NCBI GenBank assembly: GCA_944392135.1
Contig: CALXVQ010000005.1
Location: forward strand, 65,245 to 114,228
Origin: an uncultured Rickettsiales bacterium
GTDB taxonomy: Bacteria; Pseudomonadota; Alphaproteobacteria; Rickettsiales; UBA1997
Reading direction: 5' to 3'
Length of the DNA stretch: 48,984 nucleotides
Positions 29,085 to 37,449 of the stretch are shown piece by piece. The notes under the pieces were generated by a model, which saw nothing but the letters and a program-made list of their open reading frames with translations, did no database searches and had not been told where the DNA came from. The stretch's first letter is position 1. Each line of letters begins with the position of its first letter. Made by a program: the position numbers and the translations under genes.

Positions 29085-30497
29085 ATGCAAAACAAAATTA
29101 AAGTACATTTTATAGGTATTAATGGTAGCGGTATTTCTGGTGTTGCATGTATCGCTAAACAAAGGGGTTTTGACGTTGATGGTTGTGATGTAAAATTTGA
29201 AATTAACAATTATACTCAACAATTATTAGATAACAATATACAAATTTTAGGCGGACATAATGCTAGTCATTTAGATGGTGTTGATATAGTAGTTGTTAGC
29301 CCTGCTTTGTTATATAAAGACAAATACAAAGAAATAGAAGAAACTAGAATTGCCATGGAAACTAAAAAAACAATTAAATGGCAACACTTTTTAGGTGAAT
29401 ATATAATGAAAGATAAAAAAGTTATAGCTGTTGCTGGAACTCATGGCAAAACAACCACCACATCTTTAATTGCATTAATGTTAGAACAAGGAAATTTTGA
29501 TCCAACTGTTTTTGTAGGTGGAATTGTTAAAGAATGGGGTACAACATATAGAGTTGGTAATTCCGATTACTATGTTTGCGAAGGTGATGAATATGATGGA
29601 AATTTTTTAAATTACTATCCCAAGTATGTAATTTTAAATAATTTAGAAATGGAACATCCAGAAAGATTTGCCAATATTGATGATTATATAGATAATTTTA
29701 GAAATTTTTTATATACCATTCAAAAAGATGGAACAATTGTTTTTAATTATGATGATGAAAATTTAAAAAATTTAATTTCATCAATGATGAATTTTTTTGA
29801 AGATAATAATATAAAAGTCATTGGTTATACATTTAATGATAATACACAAACTAATTCAAAGCTAAATATTATAAAAGTCGATAAAGATAAAAACAAAGTA
29901 GTTATAAATGGAGAAGAATTTAAACATAATTTATTAGGTGAACATAATGCTAAAAATATTACTGTTGCAATAATTTTAGCACTTGAATTAGGAGTTAATA
30001 TTGAAGATATTAGAAAAATTTTAAAAAAATTTTGTGGAAGTAAAAGAAGAATAGATTTAGTATTTTCTGACAATAGAATTAAATTGTATGACGACTATGC
30101 TCATCATCATACACAAATTAAATGTACATTAGAAGCTATTAAGGAAAATATAGATAAAGATACTAAACTAATTGCAGTTTTAGAACCACACTTAATATCT
30201 AGAATTAAAAACAATGTTAAAGAATATAATGATGCTTTATTAATTGCTGATTATCCTATTATAACAAAAGTTTTTAAATCAAGAGAAAGCTTTATGGCCG
30301 ATCTTGATGTAAAAAGTTTATTAAATAATGATAATATAGAATACATTGAAAATTTTGATGATGTTATTAAACATATAAATTCAATTCTTTTAAATAATAA
30401 AAATCATAAATTTGCAATTGTTGTAATGGGTGCAGGTAATTCCTATAAAATAGCAGAAGCATTGAAACAAGAATTTGCATCAATAAAAAATATGTAA
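29085..30497 (+). CDS. MurC/Mpl-type Mur ligase
   Basis: It is an ATP-dependent ligase of muropeptide metabolism: either MurC (adding L-Ala to UDP-MurNAc) or Mpl (recycling the tripeptide). The N-terminal UDP-binding segment is HFIGINGSGISGVACIAKQRGFDVDGCD, the P-loop is VAGTHGKTTTTSLIA, the central motif is CEGDEYDGNF, followed by ILNNLEMEHPERF. The C-terminal domain has LGEHNAKNITVAI and YDDYAHHHTQIKCTLEA. The MurC motif is usually DDYAHHPTE and is followed by ANxDxDHxD-type sequence; NLEMEHPE leans towards the Mpl-like branch. The length (470) fits both. The gene has an AAGAGG ribosome-binding site. Confidence 0.88.
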   Translation: MQNKIKVHFIGINGSGISGVACIAKQRGFDVDGCDVKFEINNYTQQLLDNNIQILGGHNASHLDGVDIVVVSPALLYKDKYKEIEETRIAMETKKTIKWQHFLGEYIMKDKKVIAVAGTHGKTTTTSLIALMLEQGNFDPTVFVGGIVKEWGTTYRVGNSDYYVCEGDEYDGNFLNYYPKYVILNNLEMEHPERFANIDDYIDNFRNFLYTIQKDGTIVFNYDDENLKNLISSMMNFFEDNNIKVIGYTFNDNTQTNSKLNIIKVDKDKNKVVINGEEFKHNLLGEHNAKNITVAIILALELGVNIEDIRKILKKFCGSKRRIDLVFSDNRIKLYDDYAHHHTQIKCTLEAIKENIDKDTKLIAVLEPHLISRIKNNVKEYNDALLIADYPIITKVFKSRESFMADLDVKSLLNNDNIEYIENFDDVIKHINSILLNNKNHKFAIVVMGAGNSYKIAEALKQEFASIKNM

Positions 30498-30534
30498 GAA
30501 ATAAATTACTATTTACATAAGGGGGCTTTAAAAA

Positions 30535-32058
30535 ATGGTTTCAAAAATAAAAACTTTTGTTTTTTCAGGTGTAAAGGCTATTGATGTAAATGTTGAAGTC
30601 AAAATATCTAGTGGAATGGTTGCATTCAATATTGTAGGTTTACCAGACAAGGCTGTAAATGAATCAAAAGAAAGAGTTAGAAGTGCTATCAATTCTATAA
30701 ATTTATCTTTTCCAGCAAAAAGAATTACTGTAAATTTAACACCAGCTGATATTGAAAAAGAAGGTACATTCTTAGACTTACCAATAGCTATTGGTATATT
30801 AGAAGAAATGGGAATTTTGCCACAAGATGCAGTTGATGGTTTTGCTGTTATGGGTGAATTATCGCTTGATGGTACTATTAATCGTGTAAATGGTGTATTA
30901 CCAGCTACAATGGCATCAAGTGAAAGAAATTTAGGAATTATTTGCCCTGCTGAAAATGGACCAGAAGCATTATGGGTTGGTGATGGTATTGAAATTGTAG
31001 CTCCTGATAATTTAATGTCTTTAATAAATCACCTAAAAGGAACACAAGTTTTAAATAGACCAGAATTAAAGAAAGAATTAGAAAAACCATATTATCCAGA
31101 TTTAAAAGATGTTATAGGACAAGAACAAGCAAAACGAGCATTAGAAATTGCAGCAGCAGGTGGACATAATTTATTAATGATTGGTCCACCAGGAACTGGA
31201 AAATCAATGCTAGCAAAAAGATTACCAGGTATTTTACCAGATTTAACACTTGATGAAGTATTAGAAATTAATATGATAAATAGTGTTGCCGGAAATATTA
31301 AAAACGGTGAATTAATAACATATAGACCCTTTATGGATCCACATCACTCTTGTTCTATGCCAGCTATGGTTGGCGGTGGGGCAAAAGCAAAACCAGGGCA
31401 AGTTTCATTAGCACATAAAGGTATTTTATTTTTAGATGAATTACCAGAATTTTCCAGACAAGTTTTAGATTCTTTAAGACAACCACTAGAAAATAAAGAA
31501 GTATCTATTGCAAGAGCACAAATTACAAATACATTTCCAGCAGATTTTCAATTGATTGCTGCAATGAATCCTTGTCGGTGTGGACATTTAATGGATGAAA
31601 AGAAAAAATGTGCCAGAGCTCCTATATGTGCAAAAGAATATCAAGCAAAAATTTCGGGCCCATTACTTGATAGAATAGATATATGTGTAGAAGTTCCACA
31701 AATAGATATTTTTGCAGAATCAAAAAGAAAAGATTTAAAAAATGAAGACAGTAAAACTGTAAAACAAAGAGTTCTTAATGCTAGAAAAATACAAGCTAAA
31801 AGATATATAAATACAACAAATACAGCTTTAACTAATGCCAATGCATCACCGGATTTAGTTAAAGAGTTTGTAAATATAAGTCCAGAAAATGAAGAAGTTA
31901 TACAAAAAGCTGTAAATTTTTATGGTTTATCCATGAGGGCATATAACAAAATATTAAAAGTTGCTAGAACTATTGCTGATTTAGAAAATTGCGAAGAAGT
32001 ACAAAAAGATCACCTCTTAGAGGCATTAAGATACAGAAAAAGTATTAGTATTATTTAA
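30535..32058 (+). CDS. comM: ComM/YifB-family Mg-chelatase-like AAA+ ATPase
   Basis: The N-terminal Lon-like domain (MVSKIKTFVFSGVKAIDVNVEV ... VGLPDKAVNESKERVRSAI) leads to the AAA+ module. Walker A is GPPGTGKSMLAKRLPGILP, Walker B is ILFLDELPEFSRQVLDSLRQPLE, and the sequence MNPCRCGH contains the Cys pair of the family. The C-terminal Mg-chelatase domain ends in HLLEALRYR. ComM is a helicase that extends branch migration during natural transformation; in other bacteria YifB has no clear role. The length (507) is normal. The start is preceded by GGGGGCTTTAAAAA, a strong ribosome-binding site. Confidence 0.95.
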   Translation: MVSKIKTFVFSGVKAIDVNVEVKISSGMVAFNIVGLPDKAVNESKERVRSAINSINLSFPAKRITVNLTPADIEKEGTFLDLPIAIGILEEMGILPQDAVDGFAVMGELSLDGTINRVNGVLPATMASSERNLGIICPAENGPEALWVGDGIEIVAPDNLMSLINHLKGTQVLNRPELKKELEKPYYPDLKDVIGQEQAKRALEIAAAGGHNLLMIGPPGTGKSMLAKRLPGILPDLTLDEVLEINMINSVAGNIKNGELITYRPFMDPHHSCSMPAMVGGGAKAKPGQVSLAHKGILFLDELPEFSRQVLDSLRQPLENKEVSIARAQITNTFPADFQLIAAMNPCRCGHLMDEKKKCARAPICAKEYQAKISGPLLDRIDICVEVPQIDIFAESKRKDLKNEDSKTVKQRVLNARKIQAKRYINTTNTALTNANASPDLVKEFVNISPENEEVIQKAVNFYGLSMRAYNKILKVARTIADLENCEEVQKDHLLEALRYRKSISII

Positions 32059-32081
32059 GTTTATTTAATTATTACATTTGC

Positions 32082-33461
32082 TTAATATCTACCTCTTTTA
32101 TCCCGTATTTCCTTTCTTCTTTGAATTTCTCTTGATACAAATGATTGTTTTGCAGTTTCACAAAGAGCATTACTAATTTGCATCTTAATACCAGAAAAAT
32201 TTTCTATAATTTTTTGATTTTTTTCCTTTTCTTCTTTTATTTTCTGAACTTCTTTTTTTATTTTATTAATTGCTATATGTTTTTTACAACTACCAAAATT
32301 TTGAGCTTTTTGATAATCTTGAACTAAATATTCATACTTTTTATTAATTTCTACAAATAATTTAAGATTCTCAATGGTTGGCTCTTTCTCATATAATTCA
32401 ATAGCAGATAATAAAATAGCATTTTTAGTTGATTTATTCTGCAAATCTTTTTCTAATTGTTTATATCCTCCACAATTATCATAATATATTTTTGAACTAT
32501 TTCCATTTACATTGGAATAGTTTTTTAAATTATGCAATTCAATATCATATTTTTGTCTATTTAAAGCATTAGGACACAAAAAATATAATGTATTTGCCTG
32601 TGCTAAACCTATTTCATTATCAATTTTATCAGCAGTAACAATAGTATCTAATGTATTTGCATGTTTTCCGCCATCAACCCCTATTATTTGTACCCCATAA
32701 GATTTTAAATACTTGGAAGACATTTTCTTCATAATGTCTAATTCTGGTTCTTTATCTTCATGAAATGCATTATTTATACCACTTTTAGATAATAATTCTA
32801 CTGTAATTTGTTTTCTGTACTCTTCTGGTATTTTTTCTAAAAAGTCTTGTGTTGCATAAAATTCTGTCTTTAAAAAAAAGTGATTGGTACCTAAAATTCT
32901 TAATTTTAATTTTTCTCCTTTTTTTAAATCTTCAATAATCTCATCAATATTATATTCACTCTTTTTGTGTATTTTTAATGATTCAAAACATTTTTCAAAA
33001 ACATCTTTGTGTTTTTCAAATTTATCCTTCTTTTTATCATCTAATATAAGATGTCTTATTGGTACAATGCCTAATAATTTTTTATTATACATAAAAGTTT
33101 TTTGAGTTAAATTAATTAGGGCATCGTTAATATTTGTTGCATTTAAATTTTTACAATTTAATTCTAACTCATTATTTTTATTCAAAACAAAAATTTTTTT
33201 TAAGTTATAATCATTCATCTCTGCCATTATTGCAACCAATCCTAAAAACATTTGTTCTTGTTCAAAAGCACTAGTTCTACCATATTCAAAATTAGATTGT
33301 TTCAAAAATTCTCTAACACCGTTCAAAGTATCCTTTGAAAAACGACAGTTAGTTTTACCAGTTATACTTTCTGATACTGATTTCATAAATATATTAAAAA
33401 ATCCAATTTTTCTACATTCATCATTTAGCTGTCTAGCTTCTATATTTTCTAATAATGACAT
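32082..33461 (-). CDS. unknown 459-residue protein
   Basis: I do not recognise the family. It is soluble and Lys/Asn-rich, with no signal peptide or membrane segment. The first 130 residues are helical; the middle has a mixed region with TNHFFLKTEFYATQDFLEKIPEEY and SYGVQIIGVDGGKHANTLDT, which looks like a folded alpha/beta domain. The C-terminal 100 residues are a charged coiled coil (KIKKEVQKIKEEKEKNQK) ending in a very basic tail (REIQRRKEIRDKRGRY). A basic tail of this kind is common in T4SS substrates, but that is only suggestive. It converges with comM, with a 23-bp gap and no clear terminator, and is divergent from the MBL nuclease gene. Confidence 0.7.
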   Translation of the reverse strand: MSLLENIEARQLNDECRKIGFFNIFMKSVSESITGKTNCRFSKDTLNGVREFLKQSNFEYGRTSAFEQEQMFLGLVAIMAEMNDYNLKKIFVLNKNNELELNCKNLNATNINDALINLTQKTFMYNKKLLGIVPIRHLILDDKKKDKFEKHKDVFEKCFESLKIHKKSEYNIDEIIEDLKKGEKLKLRILGTNHFFLKTEFYATQDFLEKIPEEYRKQITVELLSKSGINNAFHEDKEPELDIMKKMSSKYLKSYGVQIIGVDGGKHANTLDTIVTADKIDNEIGLAQANTLYFLCPNALNRQKYDIELHNLKNYSNVNGNSSKIYYDNCGGYKQLEKDLQNKSTKNAILLSAIELYEKEPTIENLKLFVEINKKYEYLVQDYQKAQNFGSCKKHIAINKIKKEVQKIKEEKEKNQKIIENFSGIKMQISNALCETAKQSFVSREIQRRKEIRDKRGRY

Positions 33462-33590
33462 TTTCTATAATATATTTACTATGAAACATATTATAGCTAA
33501 AAAAAATTTTTTTTCAAGTAAAATTAATAATATTAATTGTTTACAAATAAGATTTTTATTTTTATTATATTATTCAAATATATTTTAAAA

Positions 33591-35078
33591 ATGTCTATGT
33601 CAAAAAAAGAAGCAAAATATTTAAAAGAATATCATAATCTTTCTATGCTTGAAAAATTAAAATATAATTTATCAAGCAACTTATTTAACACTATGAAAGC
33701 AAAAAAATCTGTAAATGGTGTTCAAATTACTTTTTTAGGTGCTGCAAAAACTGTAACAGGTTCTAAATATCTATTAGAAGTTGGGAAAACAAAAATTTTA
33801 GTTGATTGTGGTTTATTTCAAGGCTTATATGAATTAAGAAGAAGAAATTGGAACCCATTACCTATTAATCCTAAAAATATTGATGCTGTTATTTTAACTC
33901 ATGCTCATTTAGATCATAGTGGTTATTTACCATTGCTAGTAAAAAATGGCTTCAAAGGAAAAATTTACTGCACCCCTTCTACATATGATTTATGTAAAGT
34001 TTTATTACCGGATTCTGGTTTTTTACAAGAAGAAGATGCTAGATATGCTAAAAAACACAATTATTCAAAGCATAAAAATCCTAAACCATTATATACACAA
34101 AAAGATGCAGTTGCTACTTTTAAACATTTTAGACTTATTGATTTTAATGAAGAAATTAAAATTAGTAATGATATTAGTTTTAACATTATACATGCAGGAC
34201 ATATTATTGGTGCTGGTAGTATTATAGTCAATGTTAATGGAAAAAAGATTTTATTTTCTGGTGATTTAGGTAGATATAACTCACCGATTGTTACAGAACC
34301 AGATAAAATACCTAGTGTAGATTATATTATTACAGAATCTACATATGGTGATAGAAAACATTCAGAAGAAGATCCAATGGAAAAATTAGATGAAATTATA
34401 AATAAAACCATTGCAAAAGGTGGTAAAATTATAATTCCTGCATTCTCTGTTGGAAGAACTCAAAAAATTCTTTATTATATCAATAAATTAAAAAACAAAG
34501 GAAGAATACCTGATTTACAAGTATTTTTAGACAGTCCTATGTCTATTAAAGTTACAAGTTTAGTTGAAGATTATGAAGATGAAGAAAAACTAACCAGAGA
34601 TGAATATGAAGATATTTATAAATCTGTAAAATTTTGTGTAACAAGACAACAATCTAAAAAAATATTTAACTATCCAGAACCTGCTATTATTATTTCAGCT
34701 AGTGGTATGGCAACAGGTGGAAGAGTTTTACACCATATTGCAAACTATGGCCCTAAACCAAATTGTACTATATTATTTGCTGGTTATCAAGCAGAAGGTA
34801 CAAGAGGTAGAGATTTAATAGATGGAAAAAAAGAAATTAAAATACATGGCGATATGGTAAAAATTAGAGCAAAAGTTGAAAAATTACCTAATATGTCAGA
34901 TCATGCTGATGCCGATGAAATAATTTCTTGGCTTAAAACTATGCCTACTAAACCACAAAAAGTATTTATTACTCATGGTGAATTGGAGGCAAGTGAAGCT
35001 CTTTCTAAAAGAATTCAAAAAGAATTAGGTTGGAATGTTGATATTCCAGATTATTTAGAAAAAGAAATAATAAAATAG
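33591..35078 (+). CDS. metallo-beta-lactamase/beta-CASP RNA-processing nuclease
   Basis: The MBL core reads ITFLGAAKTVTGSKYLLEVG, then LTHAHLDHSGYLPLLVKNGF (the HxHxDH zinc motif), HAGHIIGAGSI and FSGDLGRY. It is followed by beta-CASP elements: TESTYGDRKH, IIPAFSVGRTQKIL, ASGMATGGRVLHH and a final FITHGE. This is the CPSF73/YSH1-like clade, in which bacterial members are RNA endo- or exonucleases. I chose the ATG at 33591 (495 residues); the longer frame begins with TTG at 33537 and adds a hydrophobic stretch unlike the family. No RNase J-type C-terminal domain is present. Confidence 0.9.
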   Translation: MSMSKKEAKYLKEYHNLSMLEKLKYNLSSNLFNTMKAKKSVNGVQITFLGAAKTVTGSKYLLEVGKTKILVDCGLFQGLYELRRRNWNPLPINPKNIDAVILTHAHLDHSGYLPLLVKNGFKGKIYCTPSTYDLCKVLLPDSGFLQEEDARYAKKHNYSKHKNPKPLYTQKDAVATFKHFRLIDFNEEIKISNDISFNIIHAGHIIGAGSIIVNVNGKKILFSGDLGRYNSPIVTEPDKIPSVDYIITESTYGDRKHSEEDPMEKLDEIINKTIAKGGKIIIPAFSVGRTQKILYYINKLKNKGRIPDLQVFLDSPMSIKVTSLVEDYEDEEKLTRDEYEDIYKSVKFCVTRQQSKKIFNYPEPAIIISASGMATGGRVLHHIANYGPKPNCTILFAGYQAEGTRGRDLIDGKKEIKIHGDMVKIRAKVEKLPNMSDHADADEIISWLKTMPTKPQKVFITHGELEASEALSKRIQKELGWNVDIPDYLEKEIIK

Positions 35079-35104
35079 TTATTAATAATTAGAGGCTTTA
35101 AAAA

Positions 35105-35680
35105 ATGAAAAAAAGTTTTATATTGCTTGTTTTATTTTTTGTATCAATGATTTGCAAAGCAAATGCTGGTCTACCATTAGGTGCTTATGTTGGTTTAAAA
35201 GGTTCTTATTCTTCTGGTTTATCATCAATTTCTATTGATAATATTTTGTCATTAAGTGATAATGATAATCCAGCTTTTATTAGTGTTAGTGCTGGTGTTA
35301 GGTTGTTAAGATTAAGGGGAGAACTTGAATACACAAAAAGATATCATATGCAAACTTTATCATTAGATAATGGTGATACAAAAGATTTATCAAATTCTTC
35401 AATAATGGGAAATTTATATTATAATTTATTAGAATTGCCATTCATTAGATTATATGTAAATGGTGGAATTGGTACAACAAAATATGATTCAAATTATATA
35501 ACCAATTCACCTACATTCTCTTATAGTGCTGGTGCCGGAATAACATTTACATTAGCAGATACAACATCTTTTGATATAGGTTATAGACATTTTAATATGG
35601 GAAAAATGGAGATATTAAATTCTGAAAAAAGAGATATGCACTCTAATGATGTATATGTAAGTATAAGAATGGGTTTTTAA
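35105..35680 (+). CDS. outer-membrane beta-barrel protein
   Basis: A Sec signal peptide (MKKSFILLVLFFVSMICKANA, cleavage after ANA at about residue 21) precedes 170 residues of alternating strands: YVGLKGSYSSGLSS, SVSAGVRLLRLRGELEYTKRYHMQ and IRLYVNGGIGTTKYDS. It ends in VYVSIRMGF, with the C-terminal Phe needed for BAM insertion. This is the layout of small eight-stranded OmpA/OmpX-like porins and Rickettsiales surface antigens. The function is probably structural or adhesive. It is followed after 4 bp by the HIT gene. The ribosome-binding region AGAGGCTTTAAAAA resembles that of comM. Confidence 0.85.
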   Translation: MKKSFILLVLFFVSMICKANAGLPLGAYVGLKGSYSSGLSSISIDNILSLSDNDNPAFISVSAGVRLLRLRGELEYTKRYHMQTLSLDNGDTKDLSNSSIMGNLYYNLLELPFIRLYVNGGIGTTKYDSNYITNSPTFSYSAGAGITFTLADTTSFDIGYRHFNMGKMEILNSEKRDMHSNDVYVSIRMGF

Positions 35681-35684
35681 TAAA

Positions 35685-36311
35685 ATGACTTGTGTCTTTT
35701 GTAATTTAGCAAATGACAAAAATATATTAGAAGAAACTAACAATTTCTATGTTAAGGTAGGAATAGGTATAATCACAGCAGGACATGTAATGATTATACC
35801 TAAAAAACATTATAAAGCTTTTGGAGAAATTAATTTAAATATTGTTGATGAATATTTAAATTTAAAAGAAAAGGTTTTTAATTTAATTTCCACTATTTTT
35901 AGTGAACCATTTTTAATTGAGTACGGAAATTTTGCTCAATCTGTACACCATGCCCATATACATTTTATTCCTAAAAGCAACCATATATATAAAAATGTTG
36001 ATTTATTAAATAATATGATATTTAAAGCAAAAGAAAAATTAAATTTTGACTTAATTAAAATTAATTCATTTAATGAATTACAAAATTTTTATAATACTTA
36101 TAATGAATATATTTATTTTGAAGATAAAGATAAGTATATCATCAAAGTTAATAATATTTTAAGAAAAAATATTAATGCTTTAAATTATAGAAACTTCTTT
36201 AACTCAATTGGACTGCAAAGTATATTAGATTGGTCAAATATGAGTAATAAAGAAAAACAAGAAGATAGCATTAAAGTTAATAATACAATATTACAATATA
36301 AAAACAAATAG
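35685..36311 (+). CDS. HIT-domain nucleotide hydrolase/transferase
   Basis: The N-terminal CVFCNLANDKNILEETNNFYVKVG and the segment ITAGHVMIIPKKHYKAFGEI lead to the histidine triad VHHAHIHFIPKS. HIT proteins cleave phosphoramidates or dinucleoside polyphosphates. The first 110 residues are the HIT domain. The remaining 100 are Asn/Lys-rich and not recognised, making it longer than a simple HinT (about 115-140). It may be one of the HIT-like proteins with a C-terminal extension. It converges with the pilin-like gene, with a 2-bp gap. Confidence 0.88.
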   Translation: MTCVFCNLANDKNILEETNNFYVKVGIGIITAGHVMIIPKKHYKAFGEINLNIVDEYLNLKEKVFNLISTIFSEPFLIEYGNFAQSVHHAHIHFIPKSNHIYKNVDLLNNMIFKAKEKLNFDLIKINSFNELQNFYNTYNEYIYFEDKDKYIIKVNNILRKNINALNYRNFFNSIGLQSILDWSNMSNKEKQEDSIKVNNTILQYKNK

Positions 36312-36313
36312 TA

Positions 36314-37090
36314 TTATAAAAATTCTTCACCTATTAGTTTATAATAAAAATTAAAACAAGGATAGCTATTATTAATAGCATCTTTATAATCTACTACTGT
36401 TGATTTATTTCTATTGTCTTTGTCCGAAAAACAGAAAGATCTTAACGAGCCCTTATCATATAAACCATCATCAAGTTTTTGATCTATTTTGTAAAATACT
36501 CTGGCCTTTATATATGCATTTACATTTACAAATTGAAAATATATACCCCTCATTTGTTCATAAAATTGTGGCCAAGCACCTTTATTATCAGAAAAATATA
36601 TTGTTTTTGGTCCAATAGCTCTTAAATTTTTGCCATATAAAACAGGAGCAGATGTACTAGTTCCACAAACTTTTATACCACTTGTTGTAGGAGCAAAATT
36701 GCTTAATTTTGCTAAATATAAATCAAGCCAAAAAGCACCACAAATAGAAATTGTTGTATCTCTGTCTAAACCCTCATAACTACTAAGTCCAAAATCAGAT
36801 ATTTTGTAAGTTTTTTTAGCATATAAATTCCAATTTTGATTGTATAATTCGCCAATGTAGTATGAATTATCTATATTTCCTGGTAATCTACCCTTCAATG
36901 AATAAAAAGTATTAATACTTGTCTGCCAATCAGTTGTAGTGTTAATGAAAGATCTAATTTTAGCAGTTTCAATCAAGCTAGCCGCACTAGTTACAGAAAC
37001 GACTAACAAAGCAATAATAACCAACACCATTGATAACTCTATTAAAGAAAAAGCTGATTTATTATTCAACGAATCTTTTTTATAAATCAT
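36314..37090 (-). CDS. type IV pilin-like protein with prepilin leader
   Basis: A prepilin-type leader (MIYKKDSLNNKSA followed by FSLIELSMVLVIIALLVVSVTSAASLIE) has Phe+1 and Glu+5 in the expected places, but Ala instead of Gly at -1. The globular part has a pattern of Cys residues (SICGAFW, IKVCGTSTS, RSFCFSD and SYPCFNF). It would be cleaved and methylated by a prepilin peptidase and assembled into a pilus or pseudopilus; no other pilus genes are in the window. The start is the ATG at 37090, with a GTG one codon earlier possible. Minor pilins and pseudopilins of Rickettsiales have this shape. Confidence 0.8.
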   Translation of the reverse strand: MIYKKDSLNNKSAFSLIELSMVLVIIALLVVSVTSAASLIETAKIRSFINTTTDWQTSINTFYSLKGRLPGNIDNSYYIGELYNQNWNLYAKKTYKISDFGLSSYEGLDRDTTISICGAFWLDLYLAKLSNFAPTTSGIKVCGTSTSAPVLYGKNLRAIGPKTIYFSDNKGAWPQFYEQMRGIYFQFVNVNAYIKARVFYKIDQKLDDGLYDKGSLRSFCFSDKDNRNKSTVVDYKDAINNSYPCFNFYYKLIGEEFL

Positions 37091-37210
37091 CACAATACCA
37101 TTAACAAATATTATTCCACTTAACTATAAAAATATTATAGAATAATAAATTATATTAATCAACTTAAAAATAATAAAATTAATATTTTTTATTGTTTTAA
37201 AATATAATTA

Positions 37211-37238
37211 TTGACTTTGTAAAAAAATACTTTAAAAT
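37211..37238 (+). promoter_or_regulatory. promoter of tRNA-Leu
   Basis: TTGACT (37211-37216) and TAAAAT (37233-37238) are separated by 16 bp. The predicted start falls just before the tRNA at 37248. Confidence 0.7.
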
Positions 37239-37247
37239 AGCCTACAT

Positions 37248-37332
37248 GCGGCTATGGTGGAATTGGTAGACACGCAGTGTTGAGGTCGCTGTTCCGAAAG
37301 GAGTGGAAGTTCAAGTCTTCTTAGCCGCACCA
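37248..37332 (+). tRNA. tRNA-Leu(GAG) with encoded CCA
   Basis: The acceptor arm GCGGCTA (37248-37254) pairs with TAGCCGC (37322-37328), followed by A and an encoded CCA. The D arm has TGGAATTGGTAGACA. The anticodon stem CAGTG/CGCTG (one G-U) encloses the 7-nt loop TTGAGGT, giving anticodon GAG for CUC and CUU. A long variable arm (TTCCGAAAGGAG) is typical of class II tRNA-Leu. The T arm contains GTTCAAGTC. Confidence 0.97.
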
Positions 37333-37449
37333 ATTCTCAATGAAATATCTGTAAATATTCTTTTCTATTTATCATAAGCAATATAATAAAGTATTTTGCA
37401 CACATTAACATTTTATTTACTTTTTTTATTTTATGTTCATAATGGTAGT

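Noticed and set aside
33537..33590. Extended N-terminus of the MBL nuclease
   Set aside because: It begins with TTG, adds a hydrophobic Phe/Ile stretch that is not part of the family, and an ATG follows at 33591.
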